A stretch of DNA of 64,000 bases from Euwallacea fornicatus. Taxonomy: Eukaryota; Arthropoda; Insecta; Coleoptera; Curculionidae. How positions within the stretch are numbered: the first letter of the stretch is position 1; every line of letters begins with the position of its first letter. The stretch is from assembly GCF_040115645.1 (NCBI RefSeq), contig NC_089560.1:1116001-1180000 (forward strand), read 5' to 3'. The position numbers and the translations under genes were made by a program. Shown piece by piece: positions 11,219 through 21,871 of this stretch. The notes under the pieces were generated by a model that was not told the DNA's origin, made no database searches, and worked only from the letters and a program-made list of their open reading frames with translations.

Positions 11219-11551
11219 ATGTGACCAAATTACAAGTCGACAAACATTCCTACAAATTTGCTACGGATAAGTTGCTGGTTTTAACCCCTTTGACAAATAA
11301 CGTTGAATTGAATTTTCTTTCGCTTTTCCGTGATTTTTCGGCAACGCTTTAATAAATCAAATTTCTTAATGCACATTTATTTTGTACTCTTAATTACGTT
11401 TAATATCAGGTGCAACTTGATGGAGTGTGCCATTCAAAATTTTCAAGTGGTCGTAGTGGGGTGACAAGGGATGACCAGTAGGTTTACGCAGATAACATCA
11501 AAAATGGTCCCCTCCGCAACTTGGAGGGTCGCCTTAGTCAGTACGTTGATA
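11219..11551. other. No gene recognised
   Basis: Probable 3' flank of the preceding transposase remnant. GTGCCATTCAAAATTTTC near 11422 has an inverted near-copy near 13028-13045, but I cannot tell whether these are element ends. Confidence 0.35.
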
Positions 11552-12229
11552 CAGTCGCTCAACAAAGTATTCGTATAGCGGGAAAAAAATTCTGTGACCC
11601 GTAATTTTCGACTGATTTTGTTCAAAATTTGTATAACGAAAAATCAATCCTAAACTCAGTTTAGGTGTTCGAGCAAGTTTTGAAAATTAAATTTTTAGAG
11701 TGCTTTTCATGGTCTTAAAAAAAACTCCATTTCGAAAACTTCTTGTGCGGTGGAAATTTTTCAGTAGGATTTTAATGATCCCGTAGAGGGGATTTTTCTA
11801 CGTATATCCTGAAAATTTGATCAAAGTCAGACCACAAATAAGGGAGTTGCAGCTTTTTAAATTCGCCAAAAATGTTTAAATTTTATTATTTTGCGTGAGA
11901 ATCGTCACTTTTTGGCGAATTTAAAAAGCTGCAACTCCCTTATTTGTGGTCTGACTTTGATCAAATTTTCAGGATATACGTAGAAAAATCCCCTCTACAG
12001 GATCATTAAAATCCTACTGAAAAATTTCCACCGCACAAGAAGTTTTCGAAATGGAGTTTTTTTTAAGACCATGAAAAGCACTCTAAAAATTTAATTTTCA
12101 AAACTTGCTCGAACACCTAAACTGAGTTTAGGATTGATTTTTCGTTATACAAATTTTGAACAAAATCAGTCGAAAATTACGGGTCACAGAATTTTTTTCC
12201 CGCTATACGAATACTTTGTTGAGCAACTG
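11552..12229. mobile_element. Palindromic MITE, copy 1
   Basis: Two arms of about 322 bp (11552-11873 and 11908-12229) are near-perfect reverse complements around a loop of about 34 bp. The ends read CAGTCGCTCAACAAAG and, reverse-complemented, CAGTTGCTCAACAAAG, flanked by TA at 11550-11551 and 12230-12231. The CAGT terminus and TA duplication fit the Tc1/mariner superfamily. There is no coding capacity. A diverged sister copy lies at 25597-26270. Confidence 0.9.
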
Positions 12230-13639
12230 TACGTATTTTAGTTTCTTCAATGTTTGGAGTAGTAAGTTTTCAAATGAATATATTGGATGTTGATCGGGTT
12301 CATTTCCTATTAAGAGATTGAAAAAAACATAATTAGTTTATAAAAATAGTCAAAATAGTGGACCTTTTGACTAGACCTACAAGAGCGGGAAATAGCTTTG
12401 TGAAGTTATGAGGAAGAAGTCAAATACTGATCGATACATGCATACAGATATTTACTTGCTTCCGTTATCTCCTACGTTGCGTTAGGAGCACCATGTCACA
12501 TTGACGTCGATGAAAATTAAAAACTTGGAAACTTTTAAAACTCATAAAAACATAAATAGTTCATGTTAAAATTCGATAAGATATACAGATAGAAATAATC
12601 ATATATTATAACGCAATAAATATTTACCTATAAGCTGCACATAGATGTGGCCACATTTCGGCGAATATCGCGTTCATAATCTGAAATTAGCCTGAACCGA
12701 GTAGAAGGAATTTTCATTAAAAATTCGTTCGATTATTCAATTAAAGTTTCCAAAATCTATTTTCTTTAAATTTGACGGCAAATTGTTAACCCCGTTTAAA
12801 TTCAAAATGTTTCAGTTATTAAACATTAACAGGTGATCATAATTCCGTACGTTAAATGTGCATACATTAGAGTACATTGTAAAATTGTTGGTAATGCCTT
12901 GGATCTGAGTCAGACGGCTGTAAATGTAAACACATGGTAATGTCATAATTTGTAACCTGTCGAAATACTCGCTGCAATTTCACTAAATTCCAAAATAAGG
13001 ATCCTCACGAGTCGCTTTGCTAATCCGAAAATTTGAATGGCACCACTTGAATTTCCCCAGGGCGTTAAACCACATTACATCTTCCAATTATAGAGCAAAA
13101 TAAGATGTTTTCATAAACAATGTCTCGATATATCGGCTTAAATTCCTCAGTATAAGGAAGACGGGTGACAACACGATGCAAAGAAAATCAACATGATCGG
13201 CCGCGGCATAGATCGATCATTCTATCCACTGTCGATCCTGAACCGAAACAAATCGATAGCGGCAGTTCCAGCACCTGCAGCTGAAAATGTCAATTTTTGC
13301 CTCCTTTCCTCAATGACGAACAAAGTGTGAGAATAAAATAAAATTCGAGAACTCTGCACAGTTGTCGGAATTACTTTATTCGGATTAGACTCAAAAAGAA
13401 ACATTGCAAGCAACAAGTTTATCGACAAACTTTTTAATGAAACGTGAAGAAACGAAGTAAAGTGGAGATCCTAAAGAAAAATATTTTACCAATTTTTTGA
13501 ATTCTTCGAAAAGCATTTCCACACTGGAAATTGATTCAATAGACTGAGGTGAGGTGCTGAATATTTGTATATCTTAAGTTGGCATCGAGCATCAACCCGT
13601 TTCAAGCATCACCGTGAAATAGTCAAGTCAGGTCAACTA
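12230..13639. other. No gene recognised
   Basis: AT-rich unique-looking sequence ending at the left terminus of the mariner below. No coding frame with recognisable motifs. Confidence 0.5.
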
Positions 13640-13725
13640 TTGGGTCGTTCGATAATGAATGTCGTTTTATTCTCATAGATGGCTTAATTTATACATATCG
13701 AGTAATAATGATCTTGTCGCATATA

Positions 13726-15157
13726 CACTGACTTTCAAAAAAACCGCAACACCAAGAAGAACGCATTGTATGTATTTGAAATTTTTGTATGATTTTGACT
13801 TGTAAAGAGAAAAAAATGATAAAAATTTCAAGTTCGTATTATAATCCGATATGAAGTTTTTCTTTACGTTTTTATCTGTGACGATCGTTCTTTTTGCAAA
13901 TTTTTTTACAGGTGGATAGCGATAAAGGTATTATTGTTAGTACCATATTGAATGTGTGGTAGTGCAAAATGCCTCATATACGCCAAAATGAAGTTTATCG
14001 GCAGTTAACTTCCTTTGAAAGGGGAAGAATTGTTGGTATGCATGAGGCAGGTTTACCTTTCCACGAAATTGCACGTAGATTGGATCGAAGCGCATCAACA
14101 GTGCTAAGAGCTTGGAGAGATTGGTCTAACGAAGGGTCAGTAAATCGTCATCGTGGTAGTGGCCGTCCAAGAATGACGAACCGACGCGAAGACCGGCGAC
14201 TTCGTCGTTCAGCGACAGGCGCCCCGTTTGAAACAATGCCGTCTCTTGGTGCTAACTGGGTAGCCACCCTAAATCGAAGGGTCTCCCTTAGTACCATGTA
14301 TCGCAGAATTCGAAGTTTTGGACTAAATTCATATCGTCCTATACATCGGCTTCCATTATCACGAAACCACAGGGTGGCCCGACTGGAGTGGTGTCGTCTG
14401 AGAGTGCAATGGGTGGATGAGTGGAGAAGAATCGTGTTCAGTGATGAGAGCCGATTTTGTTTATGGCGATCTGATGGACGGTTACGTGTTAGAAGGCGCA
14501 GAGGAGAGCGATTAAATTTGGACTTTTTAGAAAGGCGTCATTCTGGTTTAACACCAGGTGTCATGGTTTGGGGTGCCATCCAGTATGGTAGTCGGCCTCC
14601 TCTTGTTTTCATTTATGATAGATTAAATGCTCAGAGGTACATTTATAGTGTCTTAGAACCGGTTTTTGTACCATACATGCACGACCATCCTGGAAGCACA
14701 TTTCAACAGGATAATGCGCGATCACATATAGCCAACGATACTTTGAGGTATTTGGAAGCTGAAAATTTGGATACTTTGCCTTGGCCAGCTCGGTCTCCAG
14801 ATTTGTCCCCAATAGAGCATGTATGGGATATAATGGGTCGGAGACTTCAACGTTTAGCTCGCCCTCCGGAGACCATAGATGAACTCCGCGAGCAGGTGCA
14901 GATTGCCTGGGATACGATACCACAGGAAGATATTGACAATTTAATTTTAAGCATGCCACGTCGCTTACAGGAATGTATTAATTTAAGAGGAGATACCACC
15001 CATTATTAAATTATTATTAAATTTTTTCACTTATTCACAATAATTTTCTTTTGATATTTTGATCGTTTTTATCTATTACCCGACCCAACGTAATGCCAGA
15101 ATTTCAAACTTGTACGATGTGTTCTTCTTGGTGATGCGTTTTTTTTGCAAGTCAGTG
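13726..15157 (+). mobile_element. Complete Tc1-type element, apparently intact
   Basis: The terminal inverted repeats are 37 bp with 34 matches. The left starts CACTGACTTTCAAAAAAAC at 13726; the right, reverse-complemented, starts CACTGACTTGCAAAAAAAA and ends at 15157. TA duplications are at 13724-13725 and 15158-15159. A single uninterrupted transposase frame fills the interior. Total length 1,432 bp. It lies inside the leader of the surrounding mariner and is therefore the younger of the two. Confidence 0.95.
13969..15009 (+). CDS. Tc1-type transposase, full length, DD34E
   Basis: 346 codons without interruption, the normal length for Tc1 transposases. Residues about 12-60 form the first helix-turn-helix (LTSFERGRIVGMHEAGLPF, EIARRLDRSASTVLRAW). 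GSGRPR follows at about 65, a typical GRPR AT-hook-like linker between the paired-like DNA-binding subdomains. The second subdomain carries SLSTMYRRIRSFGLNSYRP. The catalytic triad is in IVFSDESRFCLW, FQQDNARSH and SPDLSPIEHVWD, with 34 residues between the second Asp and the Glu. GVMVWGAI is the conserved strand between the Asps. The ATG at 13969 is about 240 bp inside the left terminus, as expected. It would cut and paste DNA at TA sites after nuclear import. Its reading frame and near-matching termini suggest recent mobility; activity is not shown. Confidence 0.95.
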   Translation: MPHIRQNEVYRQLTSFERGRIVGMHEAGLPFHEIARRLDRSASTVLRAWRDWSNEGSVNRHRGSGRPRMTNRREDRRLRRSATGAPFETMPSLGANWVATLNRRVSLSTMYRRIRSFGLNSYRPIHRLPLSRNHRVARLEWCRLRVQWVDEWRRIVFSDESRFCLWRSDGRLRVRRRRGERLNLDFLERRHSGLTPGVMVWGAIQYGSRPPLVFIYDRLNAQRYIYSVLEPVFVPYMHDHPGSTFQQDNARSHIANDTLRYLEAENLDTLPWPARSPDLSPIEHVWDIMGRRLQRLARPPETIDELREQVQIAWDTIPQEDIDNLILSMPRRLQECINLRGDTTHY

Positions 15158-15235
15158 TATTATGTTTTAGACTTTTTTCGATTGAAAATCGAACGTGATT
15201 AGTAAACAAGAAGTTGTTTAAAATTTAAGTTGAAG

Positions 15236-16264
15236 ATGAACAATCAAAGTAAGCATTATTGACACACTTTATCATTTTACTTTCGAAAGGGCAAAAATGC
15301 AGTACAAGCTCAGAAGAAATTGTGTGAAGTTCATGGTGAGAACTGCCTTGCTGAACGCCAGCGCCAGCGTTGGTTTTCTCGCTTTCGTTCTGGAAATTTT
15401 AATGTCCAAGATGCACCACACGCTGGACGCCCAATCACCATTGATAACGATGAAATAAAGGCCTTAATCGAAGCTTATCGGCGTATGACAACTCGAGAGA
15501 TAACAGAAAAGTTGAACATATCGAATTCAACCGTTTCTCTGCATTTAAAAAAGCTTGGGTGCGTTAGCAAATTGGATGTTTGGGTTCCTCACGAACTGAA
15601 GGAAATTCACCTCACCCAACGCATTAACATATGCGATTCTTTGCTGAATCGTAACCAAAACGTCCCACTTCTAAAAAGAGTCATAACGGGTGATGAAAAA
15701 TGGATTGTCTACGATAACGTAGGCCGAAAACGATCATGGACCAAACAAGATAAACCTGCGCAATCGACGACCAAAGCCAATATTCATCAAAAGAAGATTT
15801 TGCTATTTGTGTGGTGGGACTACAAGGGTATTCTTTGTTTTGAACTGCTTCCGAGAAACCAAACTATTGATTCGAATGTTTACTGTCGTCAGCTATCGAA
15901 ATTGGACGAAGAAATCAAAAGAAAACGTCCTGAACTCGCCAATCGCAAAGGGACACTGTTCCATCATGATAACGCTAGACCCCATACGTCTTTAATAACG
16001 CGTCAAAAATTACTGGAACTAAATTGGGAACTGATACCTCATCCACCATATAGCCCTGACTTGGCGCCATCAGATTATTATTTGTTTCGTTCTCTTCAGA
16101 ATCATTTGAATGGTAAAAATTTCGATTCTGATCAAGCCGTTAAAAATGAGTTAAATCAATTTTTTACTTCTAAAAATCAAGGCTTTTTCGAACGCGGAGT
16201 TTTCCAACTTGCCGAAAGATGGCAAAAGGTCATCCACCAAGATGGCCACTACATCATTGATTAA
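15236..16264 (+). pseudogene. Mariner transposase (DD34D), one premature stop
   Basis: From ATG 15236 the frame reads MNNQSKHY, then TGA at codon 9, then continues in the same frame to the stop at 16262-16264 (343 codons including both stops). In family members that position is commonly Arg, so TGA could derive from CGA by a CpG transition. The helix-turn-helix is followed by QRWFSRFRSGNFNVQDAPHA and GRPITIDNDE. WVPHELKEIH is the mariner linker signature. The catalytic Asps are in RVITGDEKWIVY, FHHDNARPHTS and YSPDLAPSDYYLF, spaced 34 residues (DD34D). Otherwise intact. Translation from an internal Met would lose part of the DNA-binding domain. Confidence 0.93.
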
Positions 16265-16340
16265 TATTTATTATTAATATAATTATATTCGTTTTGAAAA
16301 AACATAAAAAATACGACATTAATTATCGAAGAACCCAATA

Positions 16341-17839
16341 TTTATTGCCCAAGTTCCAATTCAAATAAAGGATCTCACACTAAATAAGTATGAGTTAGAT
16401 TGTACTAGCTATGTACGTAGTTATTTCGCCGCAAAGGATTTGTGTCGGTGGTATTTTTAAAAGTTAAAATATGTCAAAAATATGAAAGTCAATTCCGAAA
16501 AAGATCTGTAAGTTACTGGCAAATCAATAGCATTAATAACTTTTTGACATAAGTGGAATAGCAGTATCGATTTCCGAATAACCGGTCGAGGGATTGGACC
16601 TTCAGCTTCTGAATTTCCAATCCTTGATCGAAAATTGAGAAACTTACTTTGAATTTAGGATATAACCGACCGGCGTACTGCAGTTTACTTTCATGTAATA
16701 ATAAGCTTAGAAAATCCGGGCAACACATTATGCACGAAGGACTTTTAAGTTCATTTTCCTTCCCGAGGAACAACGGAGGGCGCCACGCAGGGGTAACTGA
16801 CGGGCTTAATAGGGATACAAGGGCCCCTTTTATTTCCGTTTTAGAGCAGGATATTTTTGCATTCTCAAAAACTTTCTCAGTAACGTTCTAAGCTGGCCAT
16901 AAAAACGGTTTTAAAGGTTTTATGTCCCGTACGTCTCTCCTACGAAAAAATTTGGCACATAAAACAAGAAAACGGTGTTTTTTTTTTTTGATGAAACCTG
17001 TATCGTCAATGGGCCCAGCTGGAGGCACAAAGATCGATTAGCGGGCCCAGCGAATTAATTATTGAACGCTAGGGATTTACATAATAGGGCGAAACTGAGG
17101 GCAGGAGCATCGGCCCTTATTGTCCAACATATGCCTCTATTTTCGTGGACGCATCTGTGAGGCTCAAGTTCTCACCGGCTCTTGATTAAGTCAACAATGG
17201 CCTGATAGGTCGATAATGCTCCCATCTCCGTAAATATTTTGACGTGAAGTTTTTAATGGACTATCCGTGTTCAATTATGTTTTTTCTCGGATAATTGCGG
17301 AAAGGTTTCTATGCATCTTTTGTGCATTAAATTAAGTGGGCGATTTGTTTTTTTTTAGAAAATGCATTTTTGCAGTTGCACAAACTCGTCATGCGTTAAT
17401 TTCGCGTGGATCCACAGAGAATTAGAAAGGCATTAGGCAGCTCATTTTTCTCGTACATTCAATTGCAACCTTCCGACAATTCTTAACTCACAGAATTCCG
17501 ACAAGTATTATTCCAGCAGAACTCTTAGCAGGTAATTTTATTCTTATATCGGTAACTGCGTCATATTCTGCCTAGCCCCGGTCGTGAATTTCCTCGTTTC
17601 GCCATGTCGATGAGGAAATACTCGGTTAACTCGAATGAAGACTTCTCGCTCCCCGATACATCTAACCATAACAATGATAAGATTGTGTTATGGTTAGATG
17701 TATCTCGGATACATCTAACCATAACCTGACACTATTAAAGAATGTTCTTTATTAGTATCAGGATGAAATCAAAATAAGAAAAGCGTGAAATGATCTCCTT
17801 TGCAGGTGCATTAGGAAAGTATTTCTGTTCCTAGGTATA
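16341..17839. other. No gene recognised
   Basis: Mixed unique sequence. Short frames have no recognisable motifs. A small triple repeat near 17.7 kb is listed separately. Confidence 0.5.
17655..17725. repeat. Inverted plus direct triple repeat
   Basis: GATACATCTAACCATAACA at 17655-17673 is followed by its exact reverse complement at 17686-17704 and by a direct copy (GATACATCTAACCATAAC) at 17708-17725. The first two copies form a perfect 19-bp stem with a 12-nt loop. Confidence 0.9.
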
Positions 17840-18034
17840 CAGGGTAGGCCACGAGTAACGCCTCGGAATTTCATGACAAATCCAAGAGATTTTTTAGCTT
17901 TCTTTTTTGAGGTTATATACAGGGGTGTATACAGACTAACTAGAGCTACATTTTCAAATTATTGTCAAAGTATACAGAGTGTCCCAAACACATGTAATTG
18001 ATCAAAGTTGCATTTTTTTAAATGGGAACCCCTG
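17840..18034 (+). repeat. Truncated left terminus of a long-TIR element
   Basis: TA-CAGGGTAGGCCACGAG starts at 17840. About 175 bp inside it has AAATGGGAACCCCTG-TA, the subterminal block also seen in the complete elements at 18037 and 23107. The next element starts immediately after this block, so an insertion at the subterminal TA seems to have truncated this copy. Confidence 0.55.
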
Positions 18035-18446
18035 TATATTATATTCACGGTGAGTGTCCCATTAAAAGTTTACGGGGTTCTAATATGGCTAGAGATATGA
18101 AATTTTGGATACTGATGTAATGGAGTTTGATCCGTTGAATTAAAATATTGGTGTCGTTGCAACGTTGACAGGTCTGTGTGTGACTGACAACAACTTTATT
18201 ATTTTAAATGGCACACCCTGTATTTTATTACATTTTCGAATTTCCCGGAAGACTTCAACCCCAGTTTATCTATCATATGCCATAGCTACGATGAACCGTT
18301 TTCGAAATAAACATTAGAATCTTTGAGAGTAAAAGGCACCGCTTATTAGTTGATTCGGTTAGGACGAGGCTATGGGTTAACAACGTAAAATAAACGAAAT
18401 CGTAACATCCTTTATAACAAACTAGATCTACGTAATATAAATAAAA

Positions 18447-18822
18447 TTAGAGATTTTGCTGAAAATGGCCACCGTTTGTTTTGAGACATTCTTGGATTGA
18501 ATTCCGAACATGAATGTTTGTAGCTCTCTGGAGCTCATTTCGATCAAGCAGATCAAATGCTTCTCTCACCCGTTCCTGTAACTGGTCAATATTTTTTATT
18601 CTCTTCAGAACTTGTAACTGACTTTGGCAGTCTTCTTTGGGAATGAACACAACCATACTCGTGAAAATTCTTTTCAAATCTTCGGAATTTATTTTCAGTC
18701 ATTGGACGCAAGTACGGATGTTTTTCATTGAACTTTCTACATGTTCTTGACGTCAATCTATCACACTCACCACGAATGTAAAGTAAATTGAATATATCAC
18801 TATTTGAATATTCAAAAACCAT
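18447..18822 (-). pseudogene. Internally deleted DD41D-type transposase remnant
   Basis: On the minus strand from ATG 18822 the frame reads MVFEYSNSDIFNLLYIRGEC, then FNEKHPYLRP and FEKNFHEYGCV. This resembles the N-terminal helix-turn-helix of this transposase group (…LIYGE…LY.ERFP.R..P…TF…L…GS). After a frameshift it continues directly into the C-terminal end IDQLQERVREAFDLLDRNEL and ECLKTNGGHFQQNL. The catalytic core between them is gone, so a deletion joined the start of the gene to its end. This is typical of non-autonomous derivatives mobilised in trans. Confidence 0.7.
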
Positions 18823-18874
18823 TTTTAAACTCAAGAAATATGCTTTCATAGTAACCCATAAGCCATAGATTCTA

Positions 18875-20162
18875 TTAGGTCGTGTAGTATGAAATGAGTA
18901 GAATTGAATTGAAACTTTAGTCATTTTTTTTTCATATGAAAAGTTTTTATTGTCAATCGAAATATGCACCACCATTATCGATAACACTTCTGCCATTTAA
19001 CGGGAAGTTCATTGATTCCCCTGCTGTAAAAGCCTGCAGGCCGGGAGTCGATAAACTCGTGGAAGGCAGCTTTGACAGCCTCGTCGGAGTTGAATGTTTT
19101 CCCTACCAAGAAGTTATCCAAATTTTGAAAGAAGTGGTAATCAGTGGGTGCTAAGTCGGGTGAATACGGTGGATGACGAATAGTTTCCAATTCCAACTCC
19201 TGTAGCTTGGCCAAGGTGACTGGTGCGGTGTGCGGCCGAGCGTTGTCGTGCAACAATAGCGGTGCGCTTCGATTGACCAATCTTGGCTGCTTGACCGTCA
19301 GTTGCCTCATCATTTCGGTCAGTTGTCGGCAGTAGACATCAGCCGTAATCGATTCACCAGGTTTCATGAAGCTGTGATGGATGACACCTGCGTTGGACCA
19401 CCAAACGGACACCATAAGCTTCTTTTGATGAAGATTTTTTTTCGCACAATGTTTTGGTGGTTCACCTTGATCCAACCACTGCGATGAACGTCTGGTATTG
19501 TCATGTAGGATTCATTTCTCATCACAAGTAACAATCCGATTCAAAAATGGCTCGTTATTATACCGGCACAACAAAGAAACTGAAGCTTCGACACGTCGGT
19601 CTTTCTGTATGTCGCTCAACTCATGCGGTACCCACTTGTCCAGCTTCTTCACCTCACCAATTTCAGCCAAATGAGTCAACATTGTTTTTTTGGTTACACT
19701 GAATATTAACGAAAATTCGAACGCACTTTGACGTGGATTCGCTTCCACCACGGCTTTCGGATGATCGTTATCCACTTGAGTTTCAGGTCGTCCACGTGGT
19801 TCGTTTGTTAGGTCAAAATTGCCAGAACGAAATTTCATGAACCAACGAGATACTGTTTGCTGTGAAGTGACTTCAGTACCAAACACATCAATAATCTTGC
19901 GAGCCGTCTGAGCTGTTGTGGTTCCACGGTGGAACTCATATTTCATTAACACACGAATTTCACTATTTTGCATGGATGCACAAAAATTTTTATAAAAATA
20001 AAAGTTTTCAATAATTTTTAACACTTTAAACTCTGATCGAAAGAGGAAGAATGTGCCTTTTTCACATAAAAAGGTCAAGTTCAAATATAGATTTAGAGTG
20101 AAGTTATTCGCAGTTGAATGTGGCATTTCGAGAATCTACTCATTTCATACTACACGACCTAA
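18875..20162 (-). mobile_element. Mariner element with perfect 28-bp termini
   Basis: TTAGGTCGTGTAGTATGAAA starts at 18875, and the same 28-bp sequence occurs as its exact reverse complement ending at 20162. TA flanks lie at 18873-18874 and 20163-20164. Total 1,288 bp, typical of mariner. Perfect termini suggest that this copy is young relative to the host element, which it splits. Confidence 0.95.
18953..19973 (-). pseudogene. Mariner transposase (DD34D), nearly intact with two lesions
   Basis: Minus strand from ATG 19973 (MQNSEIRVLMKYEFHRGTTT). The first domain has TSQQTVSRWFMKFRSGNFDL, then GRPETQVDNDHP and the linker KWVPHELSDIQ. The first catalytic Asp is in NRIVTCDEK, where the following Trp codon is TGA (19512-19514) and the usual Gly before Asp is Cys. 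The second Asp is in LLLHDNARPHTAP and the third in YSPDLAPTDYHFF; spacing 34 residues (DD34D). Near the end, one extra base after WQKC shifts the frame to a stop at 18975. In the alternative frame the usual ending NGGAYFD and stop (18953-18955) is visible. Two lesions, so inactive as read. Confidence 0.93.
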
Positions 20163-21214
20163 TAATATTTCAAAAACAACTGAAATCAATTATATTAATG
20201 TACTTTTCGATAGAGAATTTATTGATCTTTCAGATGCCATCCAAAAATATAGGGTGTTCTATTTAAGATTCTCATTTAACGCTCATATTTATATCCTGAT
20301 ATCGCACTAATTTTTCCACGCCCCGTATGTAAATCCAAAAAATGTATAATATTAAAAGATACAGATAACTAATAAGAGTCTGTAGCTCAAACTTCCACTC
20401 TCTAGCTGTGACAGCTGAAAAGACATGCGCTTTTCAATTTAGAGCTGTTCGTTGCCAAATCAGTAAAAAAAAATTATTTATTTCGAAAACGGTTCATCAT
20501 AGCTATGGCATATGATAGATAAACTGGGGTTGAAGTTTTCCGGGAAATTCGAAAATGTAATAAAATACAGGGTGTGTCATTTAAAATAACGAAGTTGTTG
20601 TCAGTTACACATAGAGCTGTCAACGTTGCAACGACACCAATATTTTAATTCAACAGATCAAACTCCATTACATCAGTACCCAAAATTTCAGATCTCTAGC
20701 CATATTAGAACTCCGTAAACTTTTAATGGGACACTCACCGTGAATGACCCTGTATACAGTGAAACCCACAAATATTCGTACACGCTTTTTTTTAGACTTT
20801 ACAAGTCCTAGTTAAATATTAGTTGTTTTTTTCTACAACATAAATCGCTTCAGCAATAATTCGTTTAGGAGCCTGTATGAAAAAGAGCGCGGAATGTTAA
20901 TAGCTTATTTTGCAATTTGAAGAAAAACTCCAGAGAACGACTAAAGACGTCATAAAAATATTCGAACTGTATGCGGAACAAGATGATTCATAGCAGAAAA
21001 ATTTATTTCTTAGGTATTTGTTATGCATTTTTTGCTTCCCAACTGCGGGTACCGCTGAATAGAGTTAGGAATAATATCCATGAGTCAGGTACCAAGCAAA
21101 AAATTAATGCCAGTTGTTCGCTCGTGCGACGGGAGCTCAGACGTTGATTCAAACGTTGTCGAATTCTTGTTCCTCCTGTATAATCATGGACTGGATGGTT
21201 TCGAATGACCACCC

Positions 21215-21790
21215 TGAGTTCGCGGTCTCAGAGACACCGTGTTGATGCAAATAAAAGAAACATAACCGTTCTTATCGTAACAAAGGTTTATTATTCACTT
21301 ATGATATCGAGCAATTTAACAAAGGGAGAAATAACGAGTAACAACTTGCCGTGATAATTAGTTATTATTCTAACTACCCGTGAGTAGGTTCCGTGAGTAC
21401 AGTATTTGCGTGCGCGTAACGCGGGAAGTTGAGTGCTGAGGGAGGTACACAAGAAGAGGGTGAGTTTCCTCTTTGTCAACCTTAAATACTAATGACAATC
21501 GTAAGCGGACATAGGCGTACTAGCATGGGAAAGCATTATTCGTACTTTTCCTATGTCGAGCTACCAGGAGTAGCTAATTTTTATAGGATAATTGACGGCT
21601 TTATTAGAGGGCGGTCATCGCCCCAATTCGGAGACGTGCTTAACTTCTAGTCTGCACAAAAGGCCGGAGAGAAAGATTATATCACAACTATTTCTTAGTT
21701 CGTCTAAAATTTGTACCAACATCTGGTCGTACAAACCAAACGGCTAAAGAATAAGTACTGTACATGGGCGTAGCCCAGGGGTTATTTACA
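21215..21790 (-). mobile_element. LTR-like segment, minus orientation, inside the Tc1 leader
   Basis: Read on the minus strand it starts TGTAAATAACCCC and ends CGAACTCA, the TG...CA outline of an LTR (about 576 bp). In the same direction there is a TATA-like TATTTAAG near 21488 and, about 200 bp later, an AATAAA signal at about 21292, in the order U3, R, U5 expected for an LTR. The flanking 21000-21214 may be leader sequence of the same element. I could not find a target duplication or a second LTR. It could be another kind of insert. Confidence 0.4.
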
Positions 21791-21871
21791 TACCAATCCT
21801 GATTTAATTCTAAATATATACAACTAATTATTTAAAAACTATCATCGGCTATCCGGTCCTTCACTCAAGCC

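Larger units (their letters stand above)
13640..16338 (+). mobile_element. Mariner element (DD34D) interrupted by a Tc1 element
   Basis: The left terminus TTGGGTCGTTCGATAAT starts at 13640 and the right terminus, reverse-complemented, is TTGGGTTCTTCGATAAT, ending at 16338. TA lies outside each end (13638-13639, 16339-16340). Similarity continues for roughly 30 bp (AATGTCGT block). Removing the nested 1,432-bp Tc1 and its extra TA leaves about 1.27 kb, the usual mariner length. The Tc1 sits in the 5' untranslated leader, so the coding region was not split. Confidence 0.92.
18037..20752 (-). mobile_element. Long-TIR element (DD41D-type deletion derivative) with nested mariner
   Basis: The arms (about 18037-18325 and 20470-20752) are imperfect reverse complements over about 285 bp, for example CACGGTGAGTGTCCCATT against AATGGGACACTCACCGTG, and TTTCGAAAAC near the inner ends. 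The right terminus reads ACCCTG-TA; the left terminal CAGGG has decayed. The arms include AAATGGCACACCCTGTAT, a subterminal block shared with related elements. Inside are a shortened transposase remnant and a 1,288-bp mariner. Confidence 0.85.

Noticed and set aside
14609..14959. 116-codon frame on the minus strand
   Set aside because: It overlaps the catalytic part of the intact Tc1 transposase in antisense and is a shadow of that gene.
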